Part shown: positions 26,209-35,243 of the stretch, piece after piece
Numbering within the stretch: position 1 is the stretch's first letter
Layout: every line of letters begins with the position of its first letter
Source: Pseudomonas corrugata
GTDB lineage: Bacteria; Pseudomonadota; Gammaproteobacteria; Pseudomonadales; Pseudomonadaceae
Length of the DNA: 64,000 nt
NCBI RefSeq assembly: GCF_001269905.1
Contig: NZ_LHVK01000005.1
Location: 62,001-126,000 of the forward strand
Reading direction: 5' to 3'
Made by a program: the position numbers and the translations under genes
Notes under the pieces: generated by a model
The model's database searches: none
What the model was told of the DNA's origin: nothing
What the model saw: only the letters and a program-made list of their open reading frames with translations

Positions 26209-26978
26209 GCCACCTTCTCCAGTGGAGACAGCAAGTTATCCAGGTGCGGGTTCTTGAGTTTTTTTAACAGCGGGACATAGCTCAATGCCTTTTGCGGATC
26301 GGCCTGGTAAAGCAGCTGAAGGGCTTTCCACGCCACTGCCGGGTGATAGTGATAGACCAGCTCTTCGGCAACCCGCGATCCTCCTGGGTCGCGGACGGTT
26401 TCGAGCAGTTCCAGGCTCACCAGAAACCGGGCGGCGCTCTCGTCGTGAGGCAACCAGGCTATTTTCTGCAACGAAAGGCGATCAAATACGCTGATGTCGG
26501 CACTTCTGTCCAGCAAGTTGATTCGGCCCGCTAGTCGGGCAGTTTCCCGCTCTGCCGGAGCGTAGTCGAATAAGGTTCGACTGCCATCAACAATGAGCGG
26601 GTGTTGCTGATCAATGATAACGCTGTCGAGTTTTTCAAGTTGATGCTCATGGCGCACATAACGCTGCACTTCGAACGGTTGATCAAGTGCAAACAGAATG
26701 CTGTGTCCGGGAACCGAGTAAAGCGGCGAAAGAGCATTATCGGAAGTGAGTGTCCGGATGCTGATATTGCCGATATTCGTGCAATGCAATACGAGAGTTC
26801 CGGTGTGCGGATTGGAAATGTTCATGATGGTCGCACGCCGGGACTGTGCATTGGCAAACGCCGGTTGGGTATGCAAGTGGTTGATCAGTTGGTTGACTTG
26901 CGCGGTCATGTCGAGCGTTTTTATTTCTTTCGCTATATACTCTGGCGAAAAATTTTTACTAATAAGATTCTTGATCAT
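26205..26978 (-). CDS. 257-residue protein of unknown function (cassette gene 1)
   Basis: The first gene of the cassette. The N-terminus is lysine-rich (MIKNLISKNFSPEYIAKEIK), the middle beta-rich (TGTLVLHCTNIGNISIRTL, PGHSILFALDQPFEVQRYV), and the last 70 residues look like HEAT-type helical repeats (HYHPAVAWKALQLLYQADPQ, ALSYVPLLKKLKNPHLDNLL). No signal peptide or membrane segment. Coupled to gene 2 (ATGA). AT-richer than the flanking metabolic genes, which suggests acquisition. Function unknown. Confidence 0.65.
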   Translation of the reverse strand: MIKNLISKNFSPEYIAKEIKTLDMTAQVNQLINHLHTQPAFANAQSRRATIMNISNPHTGTLVLHCTNIGNISIRTLTSDNALSPLYSVPGHSILFALDQPFEVQRYVRHEHQLEKLDSVIIDQQHPLIVDGSRTLFDYAPAERETARLAGRINLLDRSADISVFDRLSLQKIAWLPHDESAARFLVSLELLETVRDPGGSRVAEELVYHYHPAVAWKALQLLYQADPQKALSYVPLLKKLKNPHLDNLLSPLEKVA

Positions 26979-27156
26979 GAGCGTTTTCGCTGCAGTAGGT
27001 CGATGCGCGAAAGTATGGTTTTTGTGCGAAGTGGCGGCAACTAAGGAATTGTCGACAAGTATTACGAATTAACTAAGGCGTTTTTATGCAGGGTAGGGAA
27101 CCCTGCCGACTGGCCGCCAGTGATCCTGGGGGCCGCAGGTGGCTCATGTGTACTCG

Positions 27157-28191
27157 CTACGCCGCCACAGCCTGTCGTTCCCGCCCGAGCAGCGGCACGG
27201 CGCGTACCGTGTCGCCTGGCTGCATTTGCAGGCGCTTGGCGGTAAGACGGTCGACGACCAGGCTGTGACCGTTGTGATGGCCCCGGGCGCTGGTGACGCG
27301 GCAGTTTTCCAGGCGCCGGTTGTGGATCAGCCAGACGGGTGCCTGTTCGTCCGGTGAGCCGACGGCCAGGACCAGTGACTGGCTGTCGCGGATGCTGCGG
27401 ATGGTCGAGACCGGCGCTTCGATCACCGGGCCGCCGTCGAAAATATCGATGTAACCCTTATGCCTGAAACCCTCGGCGCCAAGGATCTTCAAAGCCGGTT
27501 CGGTGTTCGGGTGGGCCTTGCCGATCACAGCCTGGGCCTGTTGGGTGAGCAGGCAGGTGTACAGCGGCTGGCGCGGCATCAACTCGGCGATGAATGATTT
27601 GTTGCCCATGCCGGATAACTGATCGGCGTAGGCGAAGTCTTTCTGGAAAAAGTGTCGTCCCAGGCTGTCCCAGAACGGCGAGCAACCGTGCTCGTCGGCA
27701 TGGCCGCGTAACTCTGCGATCAGTTTTTCCCCGAACAGCTGAGAGAACTCCGCAACGAACAACAGACGTGCCAAGGACAACAGCCGCCCGTTATGACCCC
27801 GGCGCTGGGCGGGATGCAGGAACAGCGAGCAGATTTCCGACTGCCCGGTCATTTCGTTATTGAGGAACAGGGTGGGGATCTGTCGCTGGATGCCCAGCTC
27901 TGGCGCCGCACTGACCGTGACCCCGACCCGATAGTTGTACCACGGCTCACGCAAGCCCACCGCGCCGGTCAGGGCGCTGATACCAACCACTTGCCGGTCA
28001 TCGTCCTCCAGCACGAACAGGTAGTCGGCGTCGGCCCGCTCGACCTGACCGGCAAAGGTACGCTGGGCCCAGCGTATGCGATGAGCCAGGCGTTCTTCAT
28101 TGGCCGGCAGGCTGGTGAATCCCGGGCCCGCGCAGCGGGCGAGGTCCAGCAATGAAGGCAGGTCGGTGATGGCGACCGGACGGACAATCAT
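27157..28191 (-). CDS. arginine/ornithine N-succinyltransferase subunit, AruG/AstA-like
   Basis: A 344-residue AstA-family acyltransferase (MIVRPVAITDLPSLLDLAR; LFLHPAQRRGHNGRLLSLAR; SPFWDSLGRHFFQKDF; IDIFDGGPVIEAP). In the AST pathway, AruF/AruG pair up to succinylate the alpha-amino group of arginine or ornithine. This copy lies not in an aruCFGDBE cluster but at the end of an operon with a ligase, amidohydrolase and permease, so it is probably a paralogue with another amino substrate. It is 49 bp downstream of its partner. Confidence 0.85.
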   Translation of the reverse strand: MIVRPVAITDLPSLLDLARCAGPGFTSLPANEERLAHRIRWAQRTFAGQVERADADYLFVLEDDDRQVVGISALTGAVGLREPWYNYRVGVTVSAAPELGIQRQIPTLFLNNEMTGQSEICSLFLHPAQRRGHNGRLLSLARLLFVAEFSQLFGEKLIAELRGHADEHGCSPFWDSLGRHFFQKDFAYADQLSGMGNKSFIAELMPRQPLYTCLLTQQAQAVIGKAHPNTEPALKILGAEGFRHKGYIDIFDGGPVIEAPVSTIRSIRDSQSLVLAVGSPDEQAPVWLIHNRRLENCRVTSARGHHNGHSLVVDRLTAKRLQMQPGDTVRAVPLLGRERQAVAA

Positions 28192-28240
28192 GATGCAGCT
28201 CCTTCATCGTGTCGGCCTGGGACACGACGTTGCATGGCGT

Positions 28241-29257
28241 TCATAAGGCAACCACCCGGATCTGCTGTCCGTCAGTGATTTCCAGTGCTGCGAGCATCTC
28301 GGGCGTCAGGGTTACAGTGCCCTCGGTGCCAACGTCCAGTTCAGCCACGATCGCCCGGTAATGTCCCAGGTTGTCGTTGCTCACCAGATAGCGACCCCGG
28401 GCGTCAATCTGCGGGCTCTGCCGGGCCGAAGCCATACGACTTTCGGCGATGGAGCGAATATTCGCGACGCGGGCGTGCAGCGTCGGTCCGCCATCGAAGA
28501 GGTCCACGTAGCTGTTGGTTTCGAAACCCTCGCGCGCCAGGATGTCGAAGGCTTCCTGGCCGTCAGGGTGCACCTGGCCGATACAGGCCTGGGCCGCTGG
28601 CGGCAACATGGGGACATAAATGGGGTACTGGGGCATCAGCTCTGCTAGGAAAGTACGGCTTTGCAGACCACACAGGCGTTCGGCTTCGGCGTAGGGCAAG
28701 TCGAAAAAATGCTGGCCGATGGCGTCCCAGAACGGTGACTGGCCGTCTTCGCTGCTGAAACCGACGATTTCCGTGATGACCGATTCGGCGAAGCGTTGCG
28801 GGTGAGCGGCGATGAACATCAGCCGGGCCCGGGACAGCAGTTCCGATTCCGGCGTACGCACCCGTTCGGCGTTGATGTGAAAGCCGCGCAGCAGGGTCTG
28901 GCCGTTGAGGTCCTGGCACAGAGACAGTGCCGGTACGCCGTGGTGGATGTTCAGTTCCCGGGAGGCGCTGGAAAACGGTCGGTTGCGCAGGCTATAGAAC
29001 GGTTCGTTGCAACCGGTGCTGGCGAGAATCTCCGAACAGCCGACCAGGCGCCCGGAGACCAGGTCTTGCAACACGAAAAAATAATTCTCCCCCGCCGGGC
29101 TTTGTACGTCGGCGTCGAACGAAGCGCACGAGTCGAGAATTTTTCCCCGCAGGCACTCGGTATCGTCTGGAAGCGAGGTGACCCCCACCAGGCTGTCACG
29201 GGCCAGCTGCTGCAGTTGTTGCAGATCGCTTAACTGAACTGGACGTAAGGCCAGCAT
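28241..29257 (-). CDS. arginine/ornithine N-succinyltransferase subunit, AruF-like
   Basis: A 338-residue AstA-family protein (MLALRPVQLSDLQQLQQLAR; SPFWDAIGQHFFDLPYAEAE; VDLFDGGPTLHARVANIRSI), clearly related to AruF and to the downstream AruG-like protein. Start ATG 29257 fits the conserved N-terminus; 12 extra codons upstream are not conserved. Together they probably form a heteromeric acyltransferase using succinyl-CoA. See the operon comments on its distinct neighbours. Confidence 0.85.
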   Translation of the reverse strand: MLALRPVQLSDLQQLQQLARDSLVGVTSLPDDTECLRGKILDSCASFDADVQSPAGENYFFVLQDLVSGRLVGCSEILASTGCNEPFYSLRNRPFSSASRELNIHHGVPALSLCQDLNGQTLLRGFHINAERVRTPESELLSRARLMFIAAHPQRFAESVITEIVGFSSEDGQSPFWDAIGQHFFDLPYAEAERLCGLQSRTFLAELMPQYPIYVPMLPPAAQACIGQVHPDGQEAFDILAREGFETNSYVDLFDGGPTLHARVANIRSIAESRMASARQSPQIDARGRYLVSNDNLGHYRAIVAELDVGTEGTVTLTPEMLAALEITDGQQIRVVAL

Positions 29258-29382
29258 GGATTGCACTCCTGTTCCAGGGCCCGGTGACTGCACCGGGCTT
29301 GACGATCACTGTCGATGTCCACGCGTTGTAACGATTACAACCGCAGCGGCGGCTGGCCGCCCCCTGCGACCAGCTCCTGATT

Positions 29383-30732
29383 TCAATGGCCCGTCGGGTC
29401 GGGCAGGGCGTTGTGGCTGCCGAACTTGTTGAGTACGCACAGATAGATCAGACCCGCTGCAATCCAGACCAGGCCCAGCTTCTGCGCATCCACGCCCATG
29501 TTGTACATAATGGCCGCGACGATGCCGAAGCCGACCAGCGGGCAGATCAGGTGACGGATCAGTTGCCCGGACCGCTGGCGGCGCCAGTAGTGGTTGATCA
29601 CGGTGATGTGCAACAACATGAAGCCGCTCAATGCGCCGAAGTTGACCAGGGACGTCAGGGTGTCCACGGCGTTGATGAACAGGTAGCAGATCAGCAGCGA
29701 CAGCACGGCAACCAGATAGATGCTCATGTAGGGCGTGTTGTGTTTCGGATGGACCTTGGCCAGTACCTTGGGCAGCTTGCCATCCCGGGCCATGCCGAAC
29801 AACAGACGCGACACCGCGGCCTGGGAGGTGATCGCCACCGCCACGCCCCACGCCAGCGCGGTGGCGACGGCTGTCAGGGTTGCCAGCCAACTGCCGGCCG
29901 CCAGTTCGGCGATTTCATAGAAAGCGGTGTCGGCGGACTTGAAGCCCATCCCGGCCGCCAGGTCCGTGGCGATCCAGGTCTGCACCACGAAAATCGCGCC
30001 CATGACCAACAGGGTCACCAGTGCTGCCTTGCCAATGCTGCGTCCCGGATCATCCTTGATTTCTTCTGCCAGGGTGGAGATGGCATCGAACCCGAGGAAC
30101 GACAACACGGCGATCGACACGGCTTGCATCAGCAGGGCGAAGTTGAAGTGTTCCGGGCTGTACAGCGGCGCCAGGGTCATCTGGCCGTTACCGGCTCCGC
30201 CGTGCAGGGCATTCCAGGCGTAGAACAGGAAAATGCCCAGCACCACCAGTTGGGCAAGCAGAAAAATGATGTTCATCCGTGCGGTGAAGGTGATACCCCG
30301 CAGGTTGACGAAGGTCGCACTCACCAGGAAGGCCAGGATGAAACCGACCTTGGGAATGTCCGGATACAGGTGATTCAGTGCCATGGCGGCGTAGACATAG
30401 AGCAGCGGCGGGATCAGCAGGTAGTCCAGCAGCATCAACCAGCCGGCAATGAACCCAACGTGTGGGTTAAGGCCCCTTTGGGCGTAGGAATAGACGGAAC
30501 CGGCAACCGGGAAGGCTCGGGCCATGCTGCCGTAGCTCAGCGCGGTGAACAGCATCGCCACCATGCCGATGATGTACGCCAGCGGCACCATCCCCGGCGC
30601 CTCGGCGTTCACGTAGCCATACACGCCAAACGGTGCGATGGGAATCATGAAGATCATCCCGTATACCACCAGGTCCGTCAGCGACAGGCTGCGCTTCAAT
30701 TCCTGTTTGTAGCCAAATGCCTCGATACTCAC
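29383..30732 (-). CDS. APC-family amino acid/amine permease
   Basis: A 449-residue membrane protein with about twelve helices. The first (LVVYGMIFMIPIAPFGVYGY) and the AFPVAGSVYSYAQRGLNPHVGF segment are typical of the APC superfamily, close to PuuP-like putrescine or ethanolamine permeases. It lies in the middle of the RpiR-ligase-succinyltransferase operon and probably imports that pathway's amino substrate. A stop-to-start gap of about 60 bp separates it from the amidohydrolase gene upstream. Confidence 0.88.
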   Translation of the reverse strand: MSIEAFGYKQELKRSLSLTDLVVYGMIFMIPIAPFGVYGYVNAEAPGMVPLAYIIGMVAMLFTALSYGSMARAFPVAGSVYSYAQRGLNPHVGFIAGWLMLLDYLLIPPLLYVYAAMALNHLYPDIPKVGFILAFLVSATFVNLRGITFTARMNIIFLLAQLVVLGIFLFYAWNALHGGAGNGQMTLAPLYSPEHFNFALLMQAVSIAVLSFLGFDAISTLAEEIKDDPGRSIGKAALVTLLVMGAIFVVQTWIATDLAAGMGFKSADTAFYEIAELAAGSWLATLTAVATALAWGVAVAITSQAAVSRLLFGMARDGKLPKVLAKVHPKHNTPYMSIYLVAVLSLLICYLFINAVDTLTSLVNFGALSGFMLLHITVINHYWRRQRSGQLIRHLICPLVGFGIVAAIMYNMGVDAQKLGLVWIAAGLIYLCVLNKFGSHNALPDPTGH

Positions 30733-30792
30733 AAGCCGTTCTCCCTTTCAGCCAATCGTTGATTTTGTTTTTCTATCGTTTGTTGCTGCCCG

Positions 30793-31554
30793 TCACAGCA
30801 GCGGCGCCAGGTAGGCGCTCCAGGTGCGCACCGCTTCGGGACTACGCAACAGGTCATTGCGCACTTCGATCAACACCGCATCCAGGCCGCGACTATCGCC
30901 GTGGACCGGAACGGTCATGTCGCTCAACGGGTTGATCCGGTAAGGCTGGTTGCCTGCCACCCGCAGCGAATGCTGGCTCAGCCCATCGACGATGCGCTGT
31001 GCGTAGTCCACTGCTTCGGCGAACAGTACGCCGGCTTCCAGGGCGCGCGGCTGGCCATAGAACACGGGGGTGAAACTGTGGATGCCCACCACCCGCGTCG
31101 GTCGGTTGTCGGCCAGGCGCTGGTCGATCAGCGACCGCAAGCGGTCATGGAACGGGTGGAACAGGTACTGCTGACGGTACTGCCGCGTGGCTTCGTCCAG
31201 GGACTGATTGCCCGGGACCTGATAGATCTCGCTCTGGGGCGGGATGCTGTCCGGCACGTGGAGCGGGCGATTCAGGTCGATCAGCAGGCGTGAATAGTTG
31301 GCCGACAGCAAGGTCGCGCCCAGCGTCTCGGCCAGGTGTTCGGCCAGGGCCAGGGCACCGATGTCCCAGGCAATATGTTCATGGGCCGCGGTCTCGTCCA
31401 GGCCCAAATCGTTCAGCGCGGCGGGGATGAAGCGGCTGGCATGTTCGCACACCAATATCAATGGGTGTTCGGCGTTCTCCCGGATCAGCCGGTAGGGCGG
31501 CTCGGTGTAAAGCCCCGACTCGGCGCACTCAATAGATTCGCGCATAGTGCTCAC
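30793..31554 (-). CDS. N-formylglutamate amidohydrolase-family protein
   Basis: A 253-residue protein with the FGase signature (PLILVCEHASRFIPAAL at residues 31-47) and later GIHSFTPVFYG and EVRNDLLR. The family hydrolyses N-formyl-L-glutamate and similar N-acylated amino acids. Its 5' end overlaps the glutamine-synthetase-like gene by 26 bp, so the two are co-translated. Here it may release the amino group from an acylated or glutamylated intermediate made by the neighbouring enzymes (inference). A second in-frame ATG at 31545 is possible. Confidence 0.85.
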   Translation of the reverse strand: MSTMRESIECAESGLYTEPPYRLIRENAEHPLILVCEHASRFIPAALNDLGLDETAAHEHIAWDIGALALAEHLAETLGATLLSANYSRLLIDLNRPLHVPDSIPPQSEIYQVPGNQSLDEATRQYRQQYLFHPFHDRLRSLIDQRLADNRPTRVVGIHSFTPVFYGQPRALEAGVLFAEAVDYAQRIVDGLSQHSLRVAGNQPYRINPLSDMTVPVHGDSRGLDAVLIEVRNDLLRSPEAVRTWSAYLAPLL

Positions 31555-32878
31555 ATCGCTCGGCAGGTGACAGCGCCTGGGTCAAGGCCAGTTCCTGGGC
31601 CTTCAAGGCGAAGTAGGTTTCGACCAGCGGGCCGGGCAGCGCATCCACCAGTGCCCCGCTGTGACGCAGGCAATCCAGTGCCTGGGCCAGGGTGGTCGGC
31701 AGGGCGATAATGCCACGAGTCCGGCGTTCTTCTTCATCCAGGTCGTCGGGTATTTCATCGGTGACGGCATTGAGCGCCAGTCGTTGTTCGATGCCCAGTC
31801 GTCCGGCGATCAGCAGGGCCGCCATCGCCAGATGCGGTGACGCGGTGGCGTCCATGGCGCGGAATTCCAGGTTGTACTGGTTCGCCAGCGGCTTGCCACC
31901 CAGGCTCACGGTCGGGCAGATGCGTAGCGCCGCCTCGCGGTTGCGCTGTCCCAGGCAAGCGTAGGATGCGCTCCAGTGATGGGGTTGCAGGCGTTCGTAG
32001 GAAACCGGCGTGGGCGCGGTCAACGCACACAGTGCCGGCAGATGCTGCAGTACACCGGCGGCCCAGTGACGACCAAGGCTGGACAGACCGTTGCTGCTCG
32101 CGTTGTCGTGGAACACGGGATCACCGTCCAGGTCTTGCAGGCTCAGGTGCAGGTGTACACCGTTGCACACGGCATCTGCCGATGTCTTGGCGGCGAAGCT
32201 CGCCTCCAGGCCCATCTGACGGGCGATCTCGCGGGTGATTTCCCGCACGTTCACCGCACGGTCGGCGGCGGCGACGCCCAGGGTCGGGCGGCACGTAATC
32301 TCGTATTGATGCTTGCCGTATTCGGGCAGGAACATTTCCGGCTCGACGCCCCCGGCCCGCAGGGCACTGAGCAGCCACCCGGCGAAACCGGCCTGCTGGC
32401 GCTGGGCCTGGAGGCTGAAAGCCAGGCGATCGGGTAGGGGCAGGGGGGACTTGAGATTGAACTCATGTTCAAACGCGGCGAAGACCTGCAAGCCCAGCTC
32501 GGTGCGATAGCGTTCCACTTCGTCGTGCAGCAGCGTACGCGGGCAAGCGCCCCAGGGCCGGCCGTCGGTCTCGCGCACGTCACAATGAATGAAGTCCAGC
32601 GCCGGGGCCTCGGCGTCAGGGCCATTGCTGATGGTGACCCGACTGGACAGGTCCGGCACCAGCCGCAGATCGCCATACGCCCCCCAGGGGTTGCTCGAGG
32701 CAATGATGTCCTGGGGCGTCAGCGCACTGTTGGCCGGCACCCAGCCACAGCCGGCAGTGACGTAGTGGGACAGTTCATCGCTGGGAAAGGAGCGCCCGCG
32801 GGTCACGCCGATCAAGTCGGTGCTCACCAGCGTGGTGACGGGCAGCGGCGCGAGTGTTGCGGCTTCGAGACGGCTCAC
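31529..32878 (-). CDS. glutamine synthetase-like gamma-glutamyl ligase
   Basis: A 449-residue GS-family protein. It contains FAAFEHEFNLK, the EYGKHQYEITCRP segment, NGVHLHLSLQD (ATP/glutamate site) and YNLEFRAMDATASPHLAMAAL. Such GS-like proteins often ligate glutamate to amines (PuuA type) rather than ammonia. The true start is GTG 32878 overlapping the hydrolase stop (GTGA); an upstream extension lies in the hydrolase frame. It could glutamylate an imported amine. Substrate unknown. Confidence 0.86.
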   Translation of the reverse strand: MSRLEAATLAPLPVTTLVSTDLIGVTRGRSFPSDELSHYVTAGCGWVPANSALTPQDIIASSNPWGAYGDLRLVPDLSSRVTISNGPDAEAPALDFIHCDVRETDGRPWGACPRTLLHDEVERYRTELGLQVFAAFEHEFNLKSPLPLPDRLAFSLQAQRQQAGFAGWLLSALRAGGVEPEMFLPEYGKHQYEITCRPTLGVAAADRAVNVREITREIARQMGLEASFAAKTSADAVCNGVHLHLSLQDLDGDPVFHDNASSNGLSSLGRHWAAGVLQHLPALCALTAPTPVSYERLQPHHWSASYACLGQRNREAALRICPTVSLGGKPLANQYNLEFRAMDATASPHLAMAALLIAGRLGIEQRLALNAVTDEIPDDLDEEERRTRGIIALPTTLAQALDCLRHSGALVDALPGPLVETYFALKAQELALTQALSPAERCEHYARIY

Positions 32879-33519
32879 GGTTGCATCTCCTGCAAACGAC
32901 CGAGCACGGTGTCGGTGTCGGTGATCCAGCAATAACCCTTGATGGCGTTCAGGCAGGCCAGGTGACGCTGTTCGGTATACGTGGCGCAGGCGTCCTCCAC
33001 CAGTGTGACCAGATAACCGCGGTCGGCGGCGTCGCGCACGGCCATGTCGACGCACTGGTCAGTGACGATGCCGGCGACGATCAGGTGCCGGACCTGCAGG
33101 TTGCGCAACACATAGTCGATATTGGTGGAGTTGAAGACCCCCGAGGAGGTCTTGGGCAACACGATCTCGTTTTCCTGCGGCGTCAGCTCGGCGATGATCT
33201 GCGCCTGCGGGCTGCCCTTGGGCAAGTGCATATCCGACAGCTTGTGATCCAGGGAGCGGTCGCGGCCATCGGCAGTGAGGCTTTCGATGTGGGTATGCAA
33301 CACGTTTTGCCGGGCTGCACGCACCCCGTCGAGCAGGCGTTGCTGGTTGGGAATCACGCTCTGGCGGGCGCGGCGAATGAAATAGCCGGCTTCGGGCGTG
33401 TCCAGATGAGCATCGAACTGCGGTTCCAGCCAGGCGCATTGCATGTCCACCAACAGCAACGCCGTATGGTCGCGGGTGAACGGCAGATCCCGGGGGGAGC
33501 GGTGAGGGAGTGAGAACAT
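32875..33519 (-). CDS. isochorismatase-family cysteine hydrolase
   Basis: A 214-residue hydrolase. The catalytic triad is the Asp in LLLVDMQCAWL, a Lys in VLPKTSSGVFNST, and the Cys in GIVTDQCVDMAVRDAADRG. This fits amidohydrolases such as nicotinamidase, N-carbamoylsarcosine amidase or ureidoacrylate hydrolase. Start ATG 33519 has GGAGG close upstream. It is 2 bp downstream of the RpiR gene, the second gene of the operon. It would cleave an amide or carbamoyl intermediate. Confidence 0.87.
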   Translation of the reverse strand: MFSLPHRSPRDLPFTRDHTALLLVDMQCAWLEPQFDAHLDTPEAGYFIRRARQSVIPNQQRLLDGVRAARQNVLHTHIESLTADGRDRSLDHKLSDMHLPKGSPQAQIIAELTPQENEIVLPKTSSGVFNSTNIDYVLRNLQVRHLIVAGIVTDQCVDMAVRDAADRGYLVTLVEDACATYTEQRHLACLNAIKGYCWITDTDTVLGRLQEMQP

Positions 33520-33521
33520 CC

Positions 33522-34376
33522 TTATTTTTCCTCCAACAGGTGCGTGTTGAACTCGGTGCGCAAGGCGTCGATACCGTCCAGGCGTTCGGCCAGGCCAGGA
33601 CATTGCAACGTCAGGCAGGCGATCAGTGCTTCGACCTGGGCCAACGCCGGTACCAGGCTGTCGAAGGCCGAAACCGACTCCACCGGCGCGCTGATAATCA
33701 GGTCGGCCAGTTCGCGCAGGGGCGAGGCATAGACGTCGCTGAACAGTACGACCCGGGCATGGCGTTCCTTGGCCGCGCTGGCGACACGAAGGGCCTGGGC
33801 CTGGTAGCGACGATAATCGAAGATCAGCACCACATCCTGGCGTTGCACATCGAACAGACGGTCGGGCAGTTGGGCGTTGTCTTCCAGAGCAAAACAACCG
33901 GCCCGCAGCAGGCGCAGGTGATTGAGCAGGTAATGGGCGAGAAAGCTGCTGAAGCGTCCGCCGAAGCAATGCACCTGGTGCCGGGTCTCGAGCAGCCATT
34001 GCACGAGAATGCGCACGTCTTCTGGCTGCGTCAGGGCTTGGGTTTCCAGAAGACTGCGCTGGCTGGCCACCAGGTATTGGCTCCAGGTGTCGCCTTGCTG
34101 CAATTTGGTCCGAGGCTGCAACATCGTGCGGGGAGAGCGCAGGCGGTGGTCCATGTCGACCAGCAGCGCGTCCTGAAACTCGGCATAGCCACCGAATCCA
34201 AGTTTCTTTACCAGGCGCACAATGGTCGGATCACTCACGCCGGCATGTTCGGCCAGGCGCGACATCGGGCCCAAGCCATTGCGCGGGTAATGATCAAGCA
34301 GCGCACGTACGACCTTGCGTTCCGACGGCGTCAATATCAGACCGGGATCGGTAATAAGGTCCCTGAGAGGCGGCAT
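33522..34376 (-). CDS. MurR/RpiR-family transcriptional regulator
   Basis: A 284-residue regulator. The N-terminal HTH_6 domain includes MSRLAEHAGVSDPTIVRLVKKLGF. The C-terminal SIS domain (VHCFGGRFSSFLAHYLLNHL, DVVLIFDYRRYQAQALRVA) would bind a phosphosugar or other ligand. First gene of the seven-gene operon. An inverted repeat ATGTAG-N6-CTACAT at 34437-34454 upstream could be its operator (inference). Confidence 0.88.
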   Translation of the reverse strand: MPPLRDLITDPGLILTPSERKVVRALLDHYPRNGLGPMSRLAEHAGVSDPTIVRLVKKLGFGGYAEFQDALLVDMDHRLRSPRTMLQPRTKLQQGDTWSQYLVASQRSLLETQALTQPEDVRILVQWLLETRHQVHCFGGRFSSFLAHYLLNHLRLLRAGCFALEDNAQLPDRLFDVQRQDVVLIFDYRRYQAQALRVASAAKERHARVVLFSDVYASPLRELADLIISAPVESVSAFDSLVPALAQVEALIACLTLQCPGLAERLDGIDALRTEFNTHLLEEK

Positions 34377-34436
34377 CCGTGCTCCTTGCTGGACGGGGTG
34401 TTGAATTTATTTCATAACTTCTTAAAACAGTATTTA

Positions 34437-34454
34437 TGTAGCCAGTGCTACATG
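34437..34454. promoter_or_regulatory. inverted repeat upstream of the RpiR gene
   Basis: ATGTAG-CCAGTG-CTACAT in the AT-rich 288 bp gap between the RpiR gene and the histidine phosphatase gene. A candidate regulator site; I see no cobalamin riboswitch in this gap. Confidence 0.35.
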
Positions 34455-34664
34455 TCCAGTGGTTTTTACGTTTCGTTTAAAATGCCCAGAAATGGTGCGA
34501 AAGTCCTGTAGGGCGGGGGCTTGGGATGAGTGGAGTGGTATGTCAGCCATTGCTTTTTTCCGTGTCAGACATAACGACTTTTTGTCTCGGATATTTGATT
34601 TCATATAAGGTGCCGTATACGAAAAGATCCCAGTATCCAGTCTCCGCTAGTGTGAGTATTCCGC

Positions 34665-35243
34665 GTGCAAGCCACTCGTCTGACCTTGATCAGTCATGCC
34701 CGAACCGTCGCCCAGAAACAGGCGCGTTTCGCCCTGGACGAATCACTGGACGCTGATTGGCTGGCCAGGCGCCTGAAGGCCGGCCACGGCTATCGGAACG
34801 CTTCGCACATCCTGTGTGGGCCTGAGTTGCGCACCCGCCAGACAGCCGCGTTGTTCGGCGACGAGTTCCAGGTGGTCCAGGTCCTGGCCGATTGTGATAT
34901 GGGGCGGTGGCGCGGGTTATCCATCGACGCGTTGCTCCAGGCCGAGCCGGAACACCTGCAAGCCTGGCTCAATGATCCCCATGCCACTCCCCATGGCGGC
35001 GAGTCCATCGACGGGCTGTGCCGTCGTGTCGGGGACTGGCTGGCAAGCCTGGAAAATGAACCGGGACACCTGCTTGCCATCACTCATCCATTCGTGATCC
35101 GGGCGGCCCTGATGAATGTGTTGCAATGCCCGGCAACCACCTTCAACCGGATCGACATCGAACCGCTATCCTCTCTGGAACTGCGCTTCAATGGGATGTG
35201 GCGATTGCGCACGTTGGGGTCTGAGCAGGGGGCACGTGAATGA
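34665..35243 (+). CDS. histidine phosphatase family protein (cobalamin-linked)
   Basis: A 192-residue phosphoglycerate-mutase-like protein. The catalytic motif normally RHG is reduced to LISHARTVAQ here, but later conserved histidine (LLAITHPFVIRAAL) and ELRTRQTA arginines remain. Start GTG 34665. The end overlaps cobF in an ATGA. Such CobC/CbtX-like phosphatases often sit in cobalamin gene groups (alpha-ribazole-5'-phosphate phosphatase role). The serine-for-arginine and alanine-for-glycine changes in RHG make catalysis uncertain. Confidence 0.8.
   Translation: MQATRLTLISHARTVAQKQARFALDESLDADWLARRLKAGHGYRNASHILCGPELRTRQTAALFGDEFQVVQVLADCDMGRWRGLSIDALLQAEPEHLQAWLNDPHATPHGGESIDGLCRRVGDWLASLENEPGHLLAITHPFVIRAALMNVLQCPATTFNRIDIEPLSSLELRFNGMWRLRTLGSEQGARE

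Noticed and set aside
27088..27106. GCAGGG...CCCTGC hairpin as terminator of the AruG-like gene
   Set aside because: Stem of six pairs and no adjacent T run on the minus strand.
34377..34664. Cobalamin riboswitch upstream of the phosphatase-cobF operon
   Set aside because: No B12-box-like sequence could be found.
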